Part shown: positions 1-15,432 of the stretch, one piece after another
Layout: every line of letters begins with the position of its first letter
How positions within the stretch are numbered: position 1 is the first letter of the stretch
Source of the DNA: Megachile rotundata
Taxonomy: Eukaryota > Arthropoda > Insecta > Hymenoptera > Megachilidae
Assembly (NCBI RefSeq): GCF_050947335.1
Contig: NW_027473328.1
Coordinates: 372,001 to 436,000 of the forward strand
Direction of reading: 5' to 3'
DNA length: 64,000 nt
Notes under the pieces: generated by a model
Told to the model about the DNA's origin: nothing
The model's input: only the letters and a program-made list of their open reading frames with translations
The model's database searches: none
Position numbers and translations under genes: made by a program

Positions 1-1205
1 TACAATCTCAATCATACAATCCCAATCATACAATCGCAATCATACAATCGCTATCATACAATCACAATCATACAATCGCAATCATACAATCACATTCATA
101 CAATCACAATCATACAATCACAATCATACAAATACAATCATACAATCACAATCATACTATCGCAATCATACAATCACAATCGTACAATCACAATCATACA
201 ATCACAATCATTCAATCACAATCATGCAATCACAATCATACAATCACAATCATACAATCACAATCATACTATCGCAAACATACAATCACAATCATACAAT
301 CACAATCATACAATCACAATCATACTATCGCAATCATACAATTACAATCATACAATCACAATCATACAATCACAATAATACAATCACAATCATACAATCA
401 CAATCATACAATCACAATCATACAATCACAATCATACAATCACAATCATACATTCACAATCATACAATCACAATCATACAATCACAATCATACAATCACA
501 ATCATACAATCACAATCACACAATCGCAATCATACAATCACAATCATACAAAAACAATGATACAATCACAATCATGCAATCACAATCATACAATCACAAT
601 CATACGATCACAATCATACGAAGACAATCATACAATTACTACTATACAATCACAATCATACAATCACAATAATACAATCACAATAATACAATCACAATCA
701 TACAATCACAATCATACAATCACAATCATACAATCACAATCATACAATCACAATCATACATTCACAATCGTACAATCACAATCATACAATCACAATCATA
801 CAATCACAATCATACAATCACAATCATACAATCCCAATAATACAACCACAATCATACAATCTCAATCATACAATCACAATCATACAATCACAATCATACA
901 ATCACAATCATACTATCGCAATCATACAATCACAATCGTACAATCACAATCATACAATCACAATCATTCAATCACAATCATGCAATCACAATCATACAAT
1001 CACAATCATACAATCACAATCATACAATCACAATCATGCAATCACAATCATACAATCACAATCATACAATCACAATCATACCATCCCAATCATACAAAAA
1101 CAATGATACAATCACGATCATACAATCACAATCATACAATCACAATCATACAATCAGAATCATACAATCACAATCATACCATCCCATTCATACAATCACA
1201 ATCAT
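1..1205 (+). repeat. Monomer array, left edge, no clear higher-order unit
   Basis: Substituted monomers are mixed with consensus ones. Early ones include acaatcgctatcat at 44 and an acaaatac monomer near 128. This order also occurs at the start of segment P (for example near 16553 and 30735), so the left edge may be an old relative of P. An acgatcac-acgaagac-acaattac run lies near 604-645. No gene-like sequence was seen. Confidence 0.8.
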
Positions 1206-2060
1206 ACAATCACAATCATACAATCACAATCACAAAATCGCAATCATACAATCACAATCATACAAAAACAATGATACAATCACAATCATGCAATCACAAT
1301 CATACAATCACAATCATACGATCACAATCATACGAAGACAATCATACAATTACTACTATACAATCACAATCATACAAAAACAATCATACAAACACAATCA
1401 TACGATGACAATCATACAATTACTACTATACAATCACAATCATACAAAAACAATCATACAATCACAATCACACATTCACAATCATACAATCACAGTCATA
1501 CATTCACAATCATACAATCACAATCATACAATCACAATCATACAATCACAATAATACAATCACAATCTTGCAATCTCAATCATACAATCACAATCATACA
1601 ATCACAATCACACAATCCCAATCATACTATCGCAATCATACAATCACAATCATACAATCACAATCATACAATCACAATCATACTATCGCAATGATACAAT
1701 CACAATCATACAACCACAATCATACGAAGACAATCATACAATTCCTACTGTACCATCACAATCATACAGAAACAATCATACATTCACAATCATATAATCA
1801 CAATCATACAATCACAATCATACAATCACAATAATACAATCACAATCATACAATCTCAATCATACAATCCCAATCATACAATCACAATCATACAATCACT
1901 ATCATACAATCAAAATCATACAACCACAATCATACAATCACAATCATACTATCACAATCATACAATCACAATCATACAATCACAATCATACAATCACAAT
2001 CATACAAAAACAATCATACAATCAAAATCATACAATCACAATCATACAATCACAATCATG
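1206..2060 (+). repeat. 855-bp segment, copy 1
   Basis: The order of variant monomers matches 4048-4902 at an offset of 2,842 bp (203 monomers). Shared landmarks are acaaaaacaatgat, the acgatcac-acgaagac-acaattac run, acattcac-acagtcat, the ttgcaatctc step near 1568, and actatcgcaatgat. Several private substitutions, such as attcctactgt near 1741, make it the most diverged of the four copies. Confidence 0.75.
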
Positions 2061-2199
2061 CAATCACAATCATACAAACACAATCATACAATCACAATCA
2101 TACAAAAACAATCATACAATCAAAATCATACAATCACAATCATACAATCACAATCATGCAATCACAATCATACAAACACAATCATATGATCACAATCAA
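2004..2199 (+). repeat. 98-bp tandem duplication
   Basis: Seven monomers starting with acaaaaacaatcat and acaatcaaaatcat, and including gcaatcac and acaaacac, occur at 2004 and again at 2102. A related run with acaaagacaatcat begins at 2284. Confidence 0.8.
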
Positions 2200-3379
2200 A
2201 CAATCACAATGATACAATCACAATCATACAATCACAATCATACAATCACAATCATACAATCACAATCATACAATCACAATCATACAAAGACAATCATACA
2301 ATCAAAATCATACAATCACAATCATACAATCACAATCATGCAATCACAATCATACAATCACAATCATATGATCACAATCAAACAATCACAATGATACAAT
2401 CACAATCATACAATCACAGTCATACAATCACAATCATACAATCACAATCATACGATCACAATCATACGAAGACAATCATACAATTACTACTATACAATCG
2501 CAATCATACAAAAACAATCATACAATCACAATCATACGATGACAATCATACAATTACTACTATAAAATCACAATCATACAAAAACAATCATACAATCACA
2601 ATCATACAATCACAATCATACATTCACAATCATACAATCACAATCATACAATCACAATCATACAATCACAATAATACAATCACAATCATACAATCTCAAT
2701 CATACAATCACAATCATACAATCACAATCATACTATCGCAATCATTCAATCACAATCATACAATCTCAATCATACAATCACAATAATACAACCACAATCA
2801 TACAATCTCAATCATACAATCACAATCATACAATCACAATCATACAATCTCAATCATACAATCACAATCATACAATCACAATCATACTATCGCAATCATT
2901 CAATCACAATCATACAATCACAATCATACAATCACAATAATACAACCACAATCATACAATCTCAATCATACAATCACAATCATACAATCACAATCATACA
3001 ATCACAATCATACAATCACAATCATACAATCACAATCATACTATCGCAATCATACAATCACAATCGTACAATCACAATCATACAATCACAATCATTCAAT
3101 CACAATCATGCAATCACAATCATACAATCACAATCATACAATCACAATCATACAATCACAATCATGCAATCACAATCATACAATCACAATCATACAATCA
3201 CAATCATACCATCCCAATCATACAATCACAATCATACAATCACAATCATACAATCACAATCACACAATCACAATCATACAAAAACAATGATACAATCGCA
3301 ATCATACAATCACAATCATACAATCAGAATCATACAATCACAATCATACCATCCCAATCATACAATCACAATCATACAA
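2200..3379 (+). repeat. Monomer array with local duplications
   Basis: This stretch holds an acgatcac-acgaagac-acaattac cassette near 2452-2590. A run of acaatctc, two consensus monomers, actatcgc and tcaatcac starts at 2690 and again at 2844, 154 bp (11 monomers) apart. The stretch from about 3108 to 3290 recurs near 11623, 15053 and 15711. No gene was seen. Confidence 0.75.
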
Positions 3380-4919
3380 TCACAATCATACAATCACAAT
3401 CATACAATCACAATCATACAATCACAATCATACAATCACAATCACACAATCGCAATCATACAATCACAATCATACAATCACAATCACACAATCGCAATCA
3501 TACAATCACAATCATACAAAAACAATGATACAATCACAATCATGCAATCACAATCATACAATCACAATCATACTATCGCAATGATACAATCACAATCATA
3601 CAACCACAATCATACGAAGACAATCATACAATTACTACTGTACCATCACAATCATACAGAAACAATCATACATTCACAATCATATAATCACAATCATACA
3701 ATCACAATCATACAATCGCAATAATACAATCACAATCATACAATCTCAATCATACAATCCCAATCATACAATCACAATCATACAATCACTATCATACAAT
3801 CACAATCATACAACCACAATCATACAATCACAATCATACTATCACAATCATACAATCACAATCATACAATCACAATCATACAATCACAATCATACAAAAA
3901 CAATCATACAATCAAAATCATACAATCACAATCATACAATCACAATCATACAATCACAATCATACTATCACAATCATACAATCACAATCATACAATCACA
4001 ATCATACAATCACAATCATACAATCACAATCACACAATCGCAATCATACAATCACAATCATACAATCACAATCACACAATCGCAATCATACAATCACAAT
4101 CATACAAAAACAATGATACAATCACAATCATGCAATCACAATCATACAATCACAATCATACGATCACAATCATACGAAGACAATCATACAATTACTACTA
4201 TACAATCACAATCATACAAAAACAATCATACAAACACAATCATACGATGACAATCATACAATTACTACTATACAATCACAATCATACAAAAACAATCATA
4301 CAATCACAATCACACATTCACAATCATACAATCACAGTCATACATTCACAATCATACAATCACAATCATACAATCACAATCATACAATCACAATAATACA
4401 ATCACAATCTTGCAATCTCAATCATACAATCACAATCATACAATCACAATCACACAATCCCAATCATACTATCGCAATCGTACAATCACAATCATACAAT
4501 CACAATCATACAATCACAATCATACTATCGCAATGATACAATCACAATCATACAACCACAATCATACGAAGACAATCATACAATTACTACTGTACCATCA
4601 CAATCATACAGAAACAATCATACATTCACAATCATATAATCACAATCATACAATCACAATCATACAATCGCAATAATACAATCACAATCATACAATCTCA
4701 ATCATACAATCCCAATCATACAATCACAATCATACAATCACTATCATACAATCACAATCATACAACCACAATCATACAATCACAGTCATACTATCACAAT
4801 CATACAATCACAATCATACAATCACAATCATACAATCACAATCATACAAAAACAATCATACAATCAAAATCATACAATCACAATCATACAATCACAATCA
4901 TACAATCACAATCATACTA
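3380..4919 (+). repeat. 1,540-bp higher-order repeat, copy 1
   Basis: This 110-monomer block matches 4920-6459 at a constant offset of 1,540 bp, and the match runs on to 5027/6567. Landmarks found in both include paired acaatcacaatcac-acaatcgc steps, actatcgcaatgat, ttactactgtacc and acaatcgcaataat. The only differences I noticed are a few substitutions, such as acagtcat near 4785. Confidence 0.88.
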
Positions 4920-6459
4920 TCACAATCATACAATCACAATCATACAATCACAATCATACAATCACAATCATACAATCACAATCACACAATCGCAATCATA
5001 CAATCACAATCATACAATCACAATCACACAATCGCAATCATACAATCACAATCATACAAAAACAATGATACAATCACAATCATGCAATCACAATCATACA
5101 ATCACAATCATACTATCGCAATGATACAATCACAATCATACAACCACAATCATACGAAGACAATCATACAATTACTACTGTACCATCACAATCATACAGA
5201 AACAATCATACATTCACAATCATATAATCACAATCATACAATCACAATCATACAATCGCAATAATACAATCACAATCATACAATCTCAATCATACAATCC
5301 CAATCATACAATCACAATCATACAATCACTATCATACAATCACAATCATACAACCACAATCATACAATCACAATCATACTATCACAATCATACAATCACA
5401 ATCATACAATCACAATCATACAATCACAATCATACAAAAACAATCATACAATCAAAATCATACAATCACAATCATACAATCACAATCATACAATCACAAT
5501 CATACTATCACAATCATACAATCACAATCATACAATCACAATCATACAATCACAATCATACAATCACAATCACACAATCGCAATCATACAATCACAATCA
5601 TACAATCACAATCACACAATCGCAATCATACAATCACAATCATACAAAAACAATGATACAATCACAATCATGCAATCACAATCATACAATCACAATCATA
5701 CGATCACAATCATACGAAGACAATCATACAATTACTACTATACAATCACAATCATACAAAAACAATCATACAAACACAATCATACGATGACAATCATACA
5801 ATTACTACTATACAATCACAATCATACAAAAACAATCATACAATCACAATCACACATTCACAATCATACAATCACAGTCATACATTCACAATCATACAAT
5901 CACAATCATACAATCACAATCATACAATCACAATAATACAATCACAATCTTGCAATCTCAATCATACAATCACAATCATACAATCACAATCACACAATCC
6001 CAATCATACTATCGCAATCGTACAATCACAATCATACAATCACAATCATACAATCACAATCATACTATCGCAATGATACAATCACAATCATACAACCACA
6101 ATCATACGAAGACAATCATACAATTACTACTGTACCATCACAATCATACAGAAACAATCATACATTCACAATCATATAATCACAATCATACAATCACAAT
6201 CATACAATCGCAATAATACAATCACAATCATACAATCTCAATCATACAATCCCAATCATACAATCACAATCATACAATCACTATCATACAATCACAATCA
6301 TACAACCACAATCATACAATCACAATCATACTATCACAATCATACAATCACAATCATACAATCACAATCATACAATCACAATCATACAAAAACAATCATA
6401 CAATCAAAATCATACAATCACAATCATACAATCACAATCATACAATCACAATCATACTA
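4920..6459 (+). repeat. 1,540-bp higher-order repeat, copy 2
   Basis: This directly follows copy 1 head to tail. It includes the second 855-bp stretch starting at 5588, with the same ttgcaatctc and actatcgcaatcgt landmarks as the first. Confidence 0.88.
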
Positions 6460-6567
6460 TCACAATCATACAATCACAATCATACAATCACAATCATACA
6501 ATCACAATCATACAATCACAATCACACAATCGCAATCATACAATCACAATCATACAATCACAATCAT
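6460..6567 (+). repeat. 1,540-bp repeat, truncated third copy
   Basis: These 108 bp still match 4920-5027. The match ends sharply at the gcaattac monomer that begins cassette B at 6568. Confidence 0.8.
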
Positions 6568-6665
6568 GCAATTACAATCATACGATCATAATCATACAAG
6601 AATAATCATACAATCACAATAATAGTACCATAATTATACAACCACAATCAAACGATAACAATCAT
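6568..6665 (+). repeat. Cassette B, copy 1 (98 bp)
   Basis: Cassette B is seven very divergent monomers in fixed order: gcaattac, acgatcat, acaagaataatcat, acaatcacaataat, agaaccataattat, acaaccacaatcaa, acgataac. This copy alone has agtacc in place of agaacc. Confidence 0.9.
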
Positions 6666-7071
6666 ACAATCACAATCATACAATCACAATCATACAATCA
6701 CAATCATACAATCACAATCATACAATCACAATCATACAATCACAATCATACAATGACAATCATACAATCACAATCATGCAATCACAATCATACAATCACA
6801 ATCATATGATCACAATCAAACAATCACAATGATACAATCACAATCATACAATCACAATCATACAATCACAATCATACAATCACAATCATACAACCACAAT
6901 CATACAATCACAATCATACTATCACAATCATACAATCACAATCATACAATCACAATCATACAATCACAATCATACAAAAACAATCATACAATCAAAATCA
7001 TACAATCACAATCATACAATCACAATCATGCAATCACAATCATACAATCACAATCATATGATCACAATCAC
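6666..7071 (+). repeat. Monomer array between cassette B and the 1.35-kb duplication
   Basis: Mostly consensus monomers, with an atgatcac-acaatcaa step and an acaaaaac-acaatcaaaatcat pair. Nothing else is visible. Confidence 0.8.
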
Positions 7072-8431
7072 ACTATCGCAATCATACAATCACAATCGTA
7101 CAATCACAATCATACAATCACAATCATTCAATCCACAATCATACAATCACAATCATACACTCACAATCATACACTCTACAATCATTCAATCACAATGATA
7201 CAATCGCAATCATACCATCACAATCATACGACCACAATCATACGAAGACAATCATACAATTACTACTATACAATCACAATCATACGAAAACAATAATACA
7301 ATCACAATCATACGATGACAATCATACAATTACTACTATACAATCACAGTCATACAAAAACAATCATACAATCACAATCATACAATCACTATCATACAAT
7401 CACAATCATACATTCACAATCATACAATCACAATCATACAATCACAATCATACAATCACAATAATACAATCACAATCATACAATCTCAATCATACAATCA
7501 CAATCATACAATCACAATCATACAATCACAATCATACTATCGCAAACATACAATCACAATCATACAATCACAATCATACAATCACAATCATACTATCGCA
7601 ATCATACAATTACAATCATACAATCACAATCATACAATCACAATAATACAATCACAATCATACAATCACAATCATACAATCACAATCATACAATCACAAT
7701 CATACAATCACAATCATACAATCACAATCATACATTCACAATCATACAATCACAATCATACAATCACAATCATACAATCACAATCATACAATCACAATCA
7801 TACAATCCCAATAATACAACCACAATCATACAATCTCAATCATACAATCACAATCATACAATCACAATCATACAATCACAATCATACAATCACAATCATA
7901 CAATCACAATCATACAATCACAATCATACAATCTCAATCATACAATCACAATCATACTATCGCAATCATACAATCACAATCGTACAATCACAATCATACA
8001 ATCACAATCATTCAATCACAATCATGCAATCACAATCATACAATCACAATCATACAATCACAATCATACAATCACAATCATGCAATCACAATCATACCAT
8101 CCCAATCATACAATCACAATCATACAATCACAATCATACAATCACAATCACACAATCACAATCATACAAAAACAATGATACAATCGCAATCATACAATCA
8201 CAATCATACAATCAGAATCATACAATCACAATCATACCATCCCAATCATACAATCACAATCATACAATCACAATCATACAATCACAATCACACAATCGCA
8301 ATCATACAATCACAATCATACAAAAACAATGATACAATCACAATCATGCAATCACAATCATACAATCACAATCATACGATCACAATCATACGAAGACAAT
8401 CATACAATTACTACTATACAATCACAATCAT
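7072..8431 (+). repeat. 1.35-kb segment D, copy 1
   Basis: This matches 9944-11288 at offsets of 2,872, then 2,871, then 2,857 bp. The shared features include an extra C in acaatccacaatcat near 7133, and the acactcac pair, tcaatcac and actatcgcaaacat. A second extra base, T near 7177 (acactctacaatcat), is absent from copy 2. Copy 1 has one monomer more near 8138. Confidence 0.85.
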
Positions 8432-9119
8432 ACAAAAACAATCATACAAACACAATCATACGATGACAATCATACAATTACTACTATACAATCACAATCA
8501 TACAAAAACAATCATACAATCACAATCACACATTCACAATCATACAATCACAGTCATACATTCACAATCATACAATCACAATCATACAATCACAATCATA
8601 CAATCACAATAATACAATCACAATCTTGCAATCTCAATCATACAATCACAATCATATAATCACAATCACACAATCCCAATCATACTATCGCAATCGTACA
8701 ATCACAATCATACAATCACAATCATACAATCACAATCATACTATCGCAATGATACAATCACAATCATACAACCACAATCATACGAAGACAATCATACAAT
8801 TACTACTATACCATCACAATCATACAGAAACAATCATACATTCACAATCATATAATCACAATCATACAATCACAATCATACAATCGCAATAATACAATCA
8901 CAATCATACAATCTCAATCATACAATCCCAATCATACAATCACAATCATACAATCACTATCATACAATCACAATCATACAACCACAATCATACAATCACA
9001 ATCATACTATCACAGTCATACAATCACAATCATACAATCACAATCATACAATCACAATCATACAAAAACAATCATACAATCAAAATCATACAATCACAAT
9101 CATACAATCACAATCATGC
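8264..9119 (+). repeat. 855-bp segment, fourth copy
   Basis: This matches 4048-4903 at an offset of 4,216 bp, including acaaaaacaatgat, acgaagac, acattcac-acagtcat, ttgcaatctc and actatcgcaatcgt. It overlaps the end of segment D. It differs at ataatcac near 8654 and at ttactactata (not tgta) near 8805. Confidence 0.8.
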
Positions 9120-9341
9120 AATCACAATCATACAATCACAATCATATGATCACAATCAAACAATCACAATGATACAATCACAATCATACAATCACAATCA
9201 TACAATCACAATCATACAATCACAATCATACTATCACAATCATACAATCACAATCATACAATCACAATCATACAATCACAATCATACAATCACAATCACA
9301 CAATCGCAATCATACAATCACAATCATACAATCACAATCAT
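9120..9341 (+). repeat. Monomer array
   Basis: Near-consensus monomers with an atgatcac-acaatcaa step near 9148, resembling 6740-6900. Confidence 0.75.
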
Positions 9342-9439
9342 GCAATTACAATCATACGATCATAATCATACAAGAATAATCATACAATCACAATAATAGA
9401 ACCATAATTATACAACCACAATCAAACGATAACAATCAT
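9342..9439 (+). repeat. Cassette B, copy 2
   Basis: Has the agaacc form with acaatcaa and acgataac. It is 2,774 bp from copy 1, which is 198 monomers plus the two inserted bases. Confidence 0.9.
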
Positions 9440-9943
9440 ACAATCACAATCATACAATCGCAATCATACAATCACAATCATACAATAACAATCATACAAT
9501 CACAATCATACAATCACAATCATACAATGACAATCATACCATCCCCATCATACAATCACAATCATAAAATCACAATCATACAATCACAATCATACGATCA
9601 CAATCATACGAAGACAATCATACAATTACTACTATACAATCACAATCATACAAAAGCAATCATACAATCACAATCATACGATGACAATCATACAATTACT
9701 ACTATACAATCACAATCATACAAAAACAATCATACAATCACAATCATACAATCACAATCATACAATCACAATCATACATTCACAATCATACAATCCCAAT
9801 CATACAATCACAATCATACAATCACAATAATACAATCACAATCTTACAATCTCAATCATACAATCGCAATCATACAATCACAATCATACAATCACAATCA
9901 TACAATCACAATCATACAAACTCAATCATACAATCACAATCAC
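9440..9943 (+). repeat. Monomer array containing one cassette A
   Basis: Consensus monomers with accatccccatcat near 9538, followed by cassette A at 9594-9733. The rest is single-substitution monomers. Confidence 0.78.
9594..9733 (+). repeat. Cassette A (140 bp), reference example on the left
   Basis: Ten monomers in order: acgatcac, acgaagac, acaattactactat, consensus, acaaaagc, consensus, acgatgac, acaattactactat, consensus, acaaaaac. The acaattactactat monomer departs from consensus at four positions. This order, or half of it, recurs dozens of times across the window. Confidence 0.88.
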
Positions 9944-11288
9944 ACTATCGCAATCATACAATCACAATCGTACAATCACAATCATACAATCACAATCATT
10001 CAATCCACAATCATACAATCACAATCATACACTCACAATCATACACTCACAATCATTCAATCACAATGATACAATCGCAATCATACCATCACAATCATAC
10101 GACCACAATCATACGAAGACAATCATACAATTACTACTATACAATCACAATCATACGAAAACAATAATACAATCACAATCATACGATGACAATCATACAA
10201 TTACTACTATACAATCACAGTCATACAAAAACAATCATACAATCACAATCATACAATCACTATCATACAATCACAATCATACATTCACAATCATACAATC
10301 ACAATCATACAATCACAATCATACAATCACAATAATACAATCACAATCATACAATCTCAATCATACAATCACAATCATACAATCACAATCATACAATCAC
10401 AATCATACTATCGCAAACATACAATCACAATCATACAATCACAATCATACAATCACAATCATACTATCGCAATCATACAATTACAATCATACAATCACAA
10501 TCATACAATCACAATAATACAATCACAATCATACAATCACAATCATACAATCACAATCATACAATCACAATCATACAATCACAATCATACAATCACAATC
10601 ATACATTCACAATCATACAATCACAATCATACAATCACAATCATACAATCACAATCATACAATCACAATCATACAATCCCAATAATACAACCACAATCAT
10701 ACAATCTCAATCATACAATCACAATCATACAATCACAATCATACAATCACAATCATACAATCACAATCATACAATCACAATCATACAATCACAATCATAC
10801 AATCTCAATCATACAATCACAATCATACTATCGCAATCATACAATCACAATCGTACAATCACAATCATACAATCACAATCATTCAATCACAATCATGCAA
10901 TCACAATCATACAATCACAATCATACAATCACAATCATACAATCACAATCATGCAATCACAATCATACCATCCCAATCATACAATCACAATCATACAATC
11001 ACAATCACACAATCACAATCATACAAAAACAATGATACAATCGCAATCATACAATCACAATCATACAATCAGAATCATACAATCACAATCATACCATCCC
11101 AATCATACAATCACAATCATACAATCACAATCATACAATCACAATCACACAATCGCAATCATAGAATCACAATCATACAAAAGCAATGATACAATCACAA
11201 TCATGCAATCACAATCACACAATCACAATCATACGATCACAATCATACGAAGACAATCATACAATTTCTACTATACAATCACAATCAT
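9944..11288 (+). repeat. 1.35-kb segment D, copy 2
   Basis: Carries the same inserted C (acaatccac near 10006) as copy 1 but not its inserted T. Near 11261 the cassette A monomer reads acaatttctactat, a private change. Confidence 0.85.
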
Positions 11289-12842
11289 ACAATCACAATA
11301 ATACAATCACAATCATACAATCACAATCATACAATCACAATCATACAATCACAATCATACAATCACAATCATACATTCACAATCATACAATCACAATCAT
11401 ACAATCACAATCATACAATCACAATCATACAATCCCAATAATACAACCACAATCATACAATCTCAATCATACAATCACAATCATACAATCACAATCATAC
11501 AATCACAATCATACAATCACAATCATACAATCACAATCATACAATCACCATCATACTATCGCAATCATACAATCACAATCGTACAATCACAATCATACAA
11601 TCACAATCATTCAATCACAATCATGCAATCACAATCATACAATCACAATCATACAATCACAATCATACAATCACAATCATGCAATCACAATCATACAATC
11701 ACAATCATACAATCACAATCATACCATCCCAATCATACAATCACAATCATACAATCACAATCATACAATCACAATCACACAATCACAATCATACAAAAAC
11801 AATGATACAATCACGATCATACAATCACAATCATACAATCACAATCATACAATCAGAATCATACAATCACAATCATACCATCCCAATCATACAATCACAA
11901 TCATACAATCACAATCATACAATCACAATCATACAATCACTATCATACGATCACAATCATACGAAGACAATCATACAATTACTACTATACAATCACAATC
12001 ATACAAAAACAATCATACAAACACAATCATACGATGACAATCATACAATTACTACTATACAATCACAATCATACAAAAACAATCATACAATCACAATCAC
12101 ACATTCACAATCATACAATCACAGTCATACATTCACAATCATACAATCACAATCATACAATCACAATCATACAATCACAATAATACAATCACAATCTTGC
12201 AATCTCAATCATACAATCACAATCATATAATCACAATCACACAATCCCAATCATACTATCGCAATCATACAATCACAATCATACAATCACAATCATACAA
12301 TCACAATCATACAATCACAATCATACAATCACAATCATACAATCACAATCATACTATCGCAATGATACAATCACAATCATACAACCACAATCATACGAAG
12401 ACAATCATACAATTACTACTATACCATCACAATCCTACAGAAACAATCATACATTCACAATCATATAATCACAATCATACAATCACAATCATACAATCAC
12501 AATAATACAATCACAATCATACAATCTCAATCATACAATCCCAATCATACAATCACAATCATTCAATCACTATCATACAATCACAATAATACAACCACAA
12601 TCATACAATCACAATCATACTATCAAAATCATACAATCACAATCATACAATCACAATCATACAATCACAATCATACAAAAACAATCATACAACCAAAATC
12701 ATACAATCACAATCATACAATCACAATCATGCAATCACAATCATACAATCACAATCATATGATCACAATCAAACAATCACAATGATACAATCACAATCAT
12801 ACAATCACAATCATACAATCACAATCATACAATCACAATCAT
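11289..12842 (+). repeat. Monomer array with pieces of older segments
   Basis: The region near 11623-11805 matches 3108-3290 and 15053-15235. The region near 11950-12505 resembles the 855-bp family, with acgaagac, acattcac-acagtcat, ttgcaatctc and actatcgcaatgat, and with extra consensus monomers near 12290. No gene was seen. Confidence 0.72.
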
Positions 12843-14774
12843 ACGATCACAATCATACGAAGACAATCATACAATTACTACTATACAATCACAATCATAC
12901 CATTACTACTATACAATCACAATCATACAAAAGCAATCATACAATCACAATCATACGATGACAATCATACAGTTACTGCTATATAATCACAATCATACAA
13001 AAACAATCATACAATCACAATCATACAATCACAATCATACTATCACAATCATACAATCACAATCATACAATCACAATCATACAATCACAATCATACAAAA
13101 ACAATCATACAATCAAAATCATACAATCACAATCATACTATCACAATCATACAATCACAATCATACAATCACAATCATACAATCACAATCATACAATCAC
13201 AATCATACAAAGACAATCATACAATCAAAATCATACAATCACAATCATACAATCACAATCATGCAATCACAATCATACAATCACAATCATATGATCACAA
13301 TCAAACAATCACAATCATACAATCACAATCATACAATCACAATCATACAATAACAATCATACGATCACAATCATACGAAGACAATCATACAATTACTACT
13401 ATACAATCACAATCATACAAAAGCAATCATACAATCACAATCATACGATGACAATCATACAATTACTGCTATATAATCACAATCATACAAAAACAATCAT
13501 ACAATCACAATCATACAATCACAATCATACAATCACAATCATACAATCACAATCATACGATCACAATCATACGAAGACAATCATACAATTACTACTATAC
13601 AATCACAATCATACAAAAACAATCATATAATCACAATCATACGATGACAATCATACAATTACTACTATACAATCACAATCATACAAAAACAATCATACAA
13701 TCGCAATCATACAATCACAATCATACATTCACAATCATACAATCACAATCATACAGTCACAATCATACAATCACAATCATACGATCACAATCATACGAAG
13801 ACAATCATACAATTACTACTATACAATCACAATCATACAAAAGCAATCATACAATCACAATCATACGATGACAATCATACAATTACTGCTATATAATCAC
13901 AATCATACAAAAACAATCATACAATCACAATCATACAATCACAATCATACTATCACAATCATACAATCACAATCATACAATCACAATCATACAATCACAA
14001 TCATACAAAAACAATCATACAATCAAAATCATACAATCACAATCATACTATCACAATCATACAATTACAATCATACAATCACAATCATACAATCACAATC
14101 ATACAAAAACAATCATACAATCAAAATCATACAATCACAATCATACTATCACAATCATACAATCACAATCATACAATCACAATCATACAATCACAATCAT
14201 ACAAAGACAATCATACAATCAAAATCATACAATCACAATCATACAATCACAATCATACAATCAAAATCATACAATCACAATCATACTATCACAATCATAC
14301 AATCACAATCATACAATCACAATCATACAATCACAATCATACAAAGACAATCATACAATCAAAATCATACAATCACAATCATACAATCACAATCATGCAA
14401 TCACAATCATACAATCACAATCATATGATCACAATCAAACAATCACAATGATGCAATCACAATCATACAATCACAATCATACAATCACAATCATACAATC
14501 ACAATCATACGATCACAATCATACGAAGACAATCATACAATTACTACTATACAATCACAATCATACAAAAGCAATCATACAATCACAATCATACGATGAC
14601 AATCATACAATTACTGCTATATAATCACAATCATACAAAAACAATCATACAATCACAATCATACAATCACAATCATACAATCACAATCATACAATCACAA
14701 TCATACAATCACAATCATACATTCACAATCATACAATCACAATCATACAATCACAATCATACAATCACAATAAT
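12843..14774 (+). repeat. Cassette-A-rich zone with the ttactgctat form
   Basis: Cassette A repeats here with a diagnostic variant: the second ttactactat is ttactgctat followed by ataatcac. It is seen near 12973, 13463, 13883 and 14611, so spacings are 490, 420 and 728 bp (35, 30 and 52 monomers). This form was not seen elsewhere, so these copies arose locally. Confidence 0.78.
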
Positions 14775-15432
14775 ACAATCACAATCATACAATCTCAATC
14801 ATACAATCACAATCATACAATCACAATCATACTATCGCAATCATTCAATCACAATCATACAATCACAATCATACAATCACAATAATACAACCACAATCAT
14901 TCAATCTCAATCATACAATCACAATCATACAATCACAATCATACAATCACAATCATACAATCACAATCATACAATCACAATCATACTATCGCAATCATAC
15001 AATCACAATCGTACAATCACAATCATACAATCACAATCATTCAATCACAATCATGCAATCACAATCATACAATCACAATCATACAATCACAATCATACAA
15101 TCACAATCATGCAATCACAATCATACAATCACAATCATACAATCACAATCATACCATCCCAATCATACAATCACAATCATACAATCACAATCATACAATC
15201 ACAATCACACAATCACAATCATACAAAAACAATGATACAATCACGATCATACAATCACAATCATACAATCACAATCATACAATCAGAATCATACAATCAC
15301 AATCATACCACCCCAATCATACAATCACAATCATACAATCACAATCATACAATCACAATCACACAATCGCAATCATACAATCACAATCATACAAAAACAA
15401 TGATACAATCACAATCATGCAATCATAATCAT
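14775..15432 (+). repeat. 658-bp tandem repeat, copy 1
   Basis: Forty-seven monomers whose first 537 bp (to 15311) reappear from 15433. Shared marks are acaatctc, actatcgc-tcaatcac, acaaccac-tcaatctc, gcaatcac twice, accatccc, acaaaaacaatgat, acaatcacgatcat and acaatcagaatcat. Confidence 0.85.

Noticed and set aside
6568..6665. Insertion of a foreign element at cassette B
   Set aside because: The block keeps the 14-bp register, each monomer is alignable to consensus, and there are no target-site duplications or terminal repeats.
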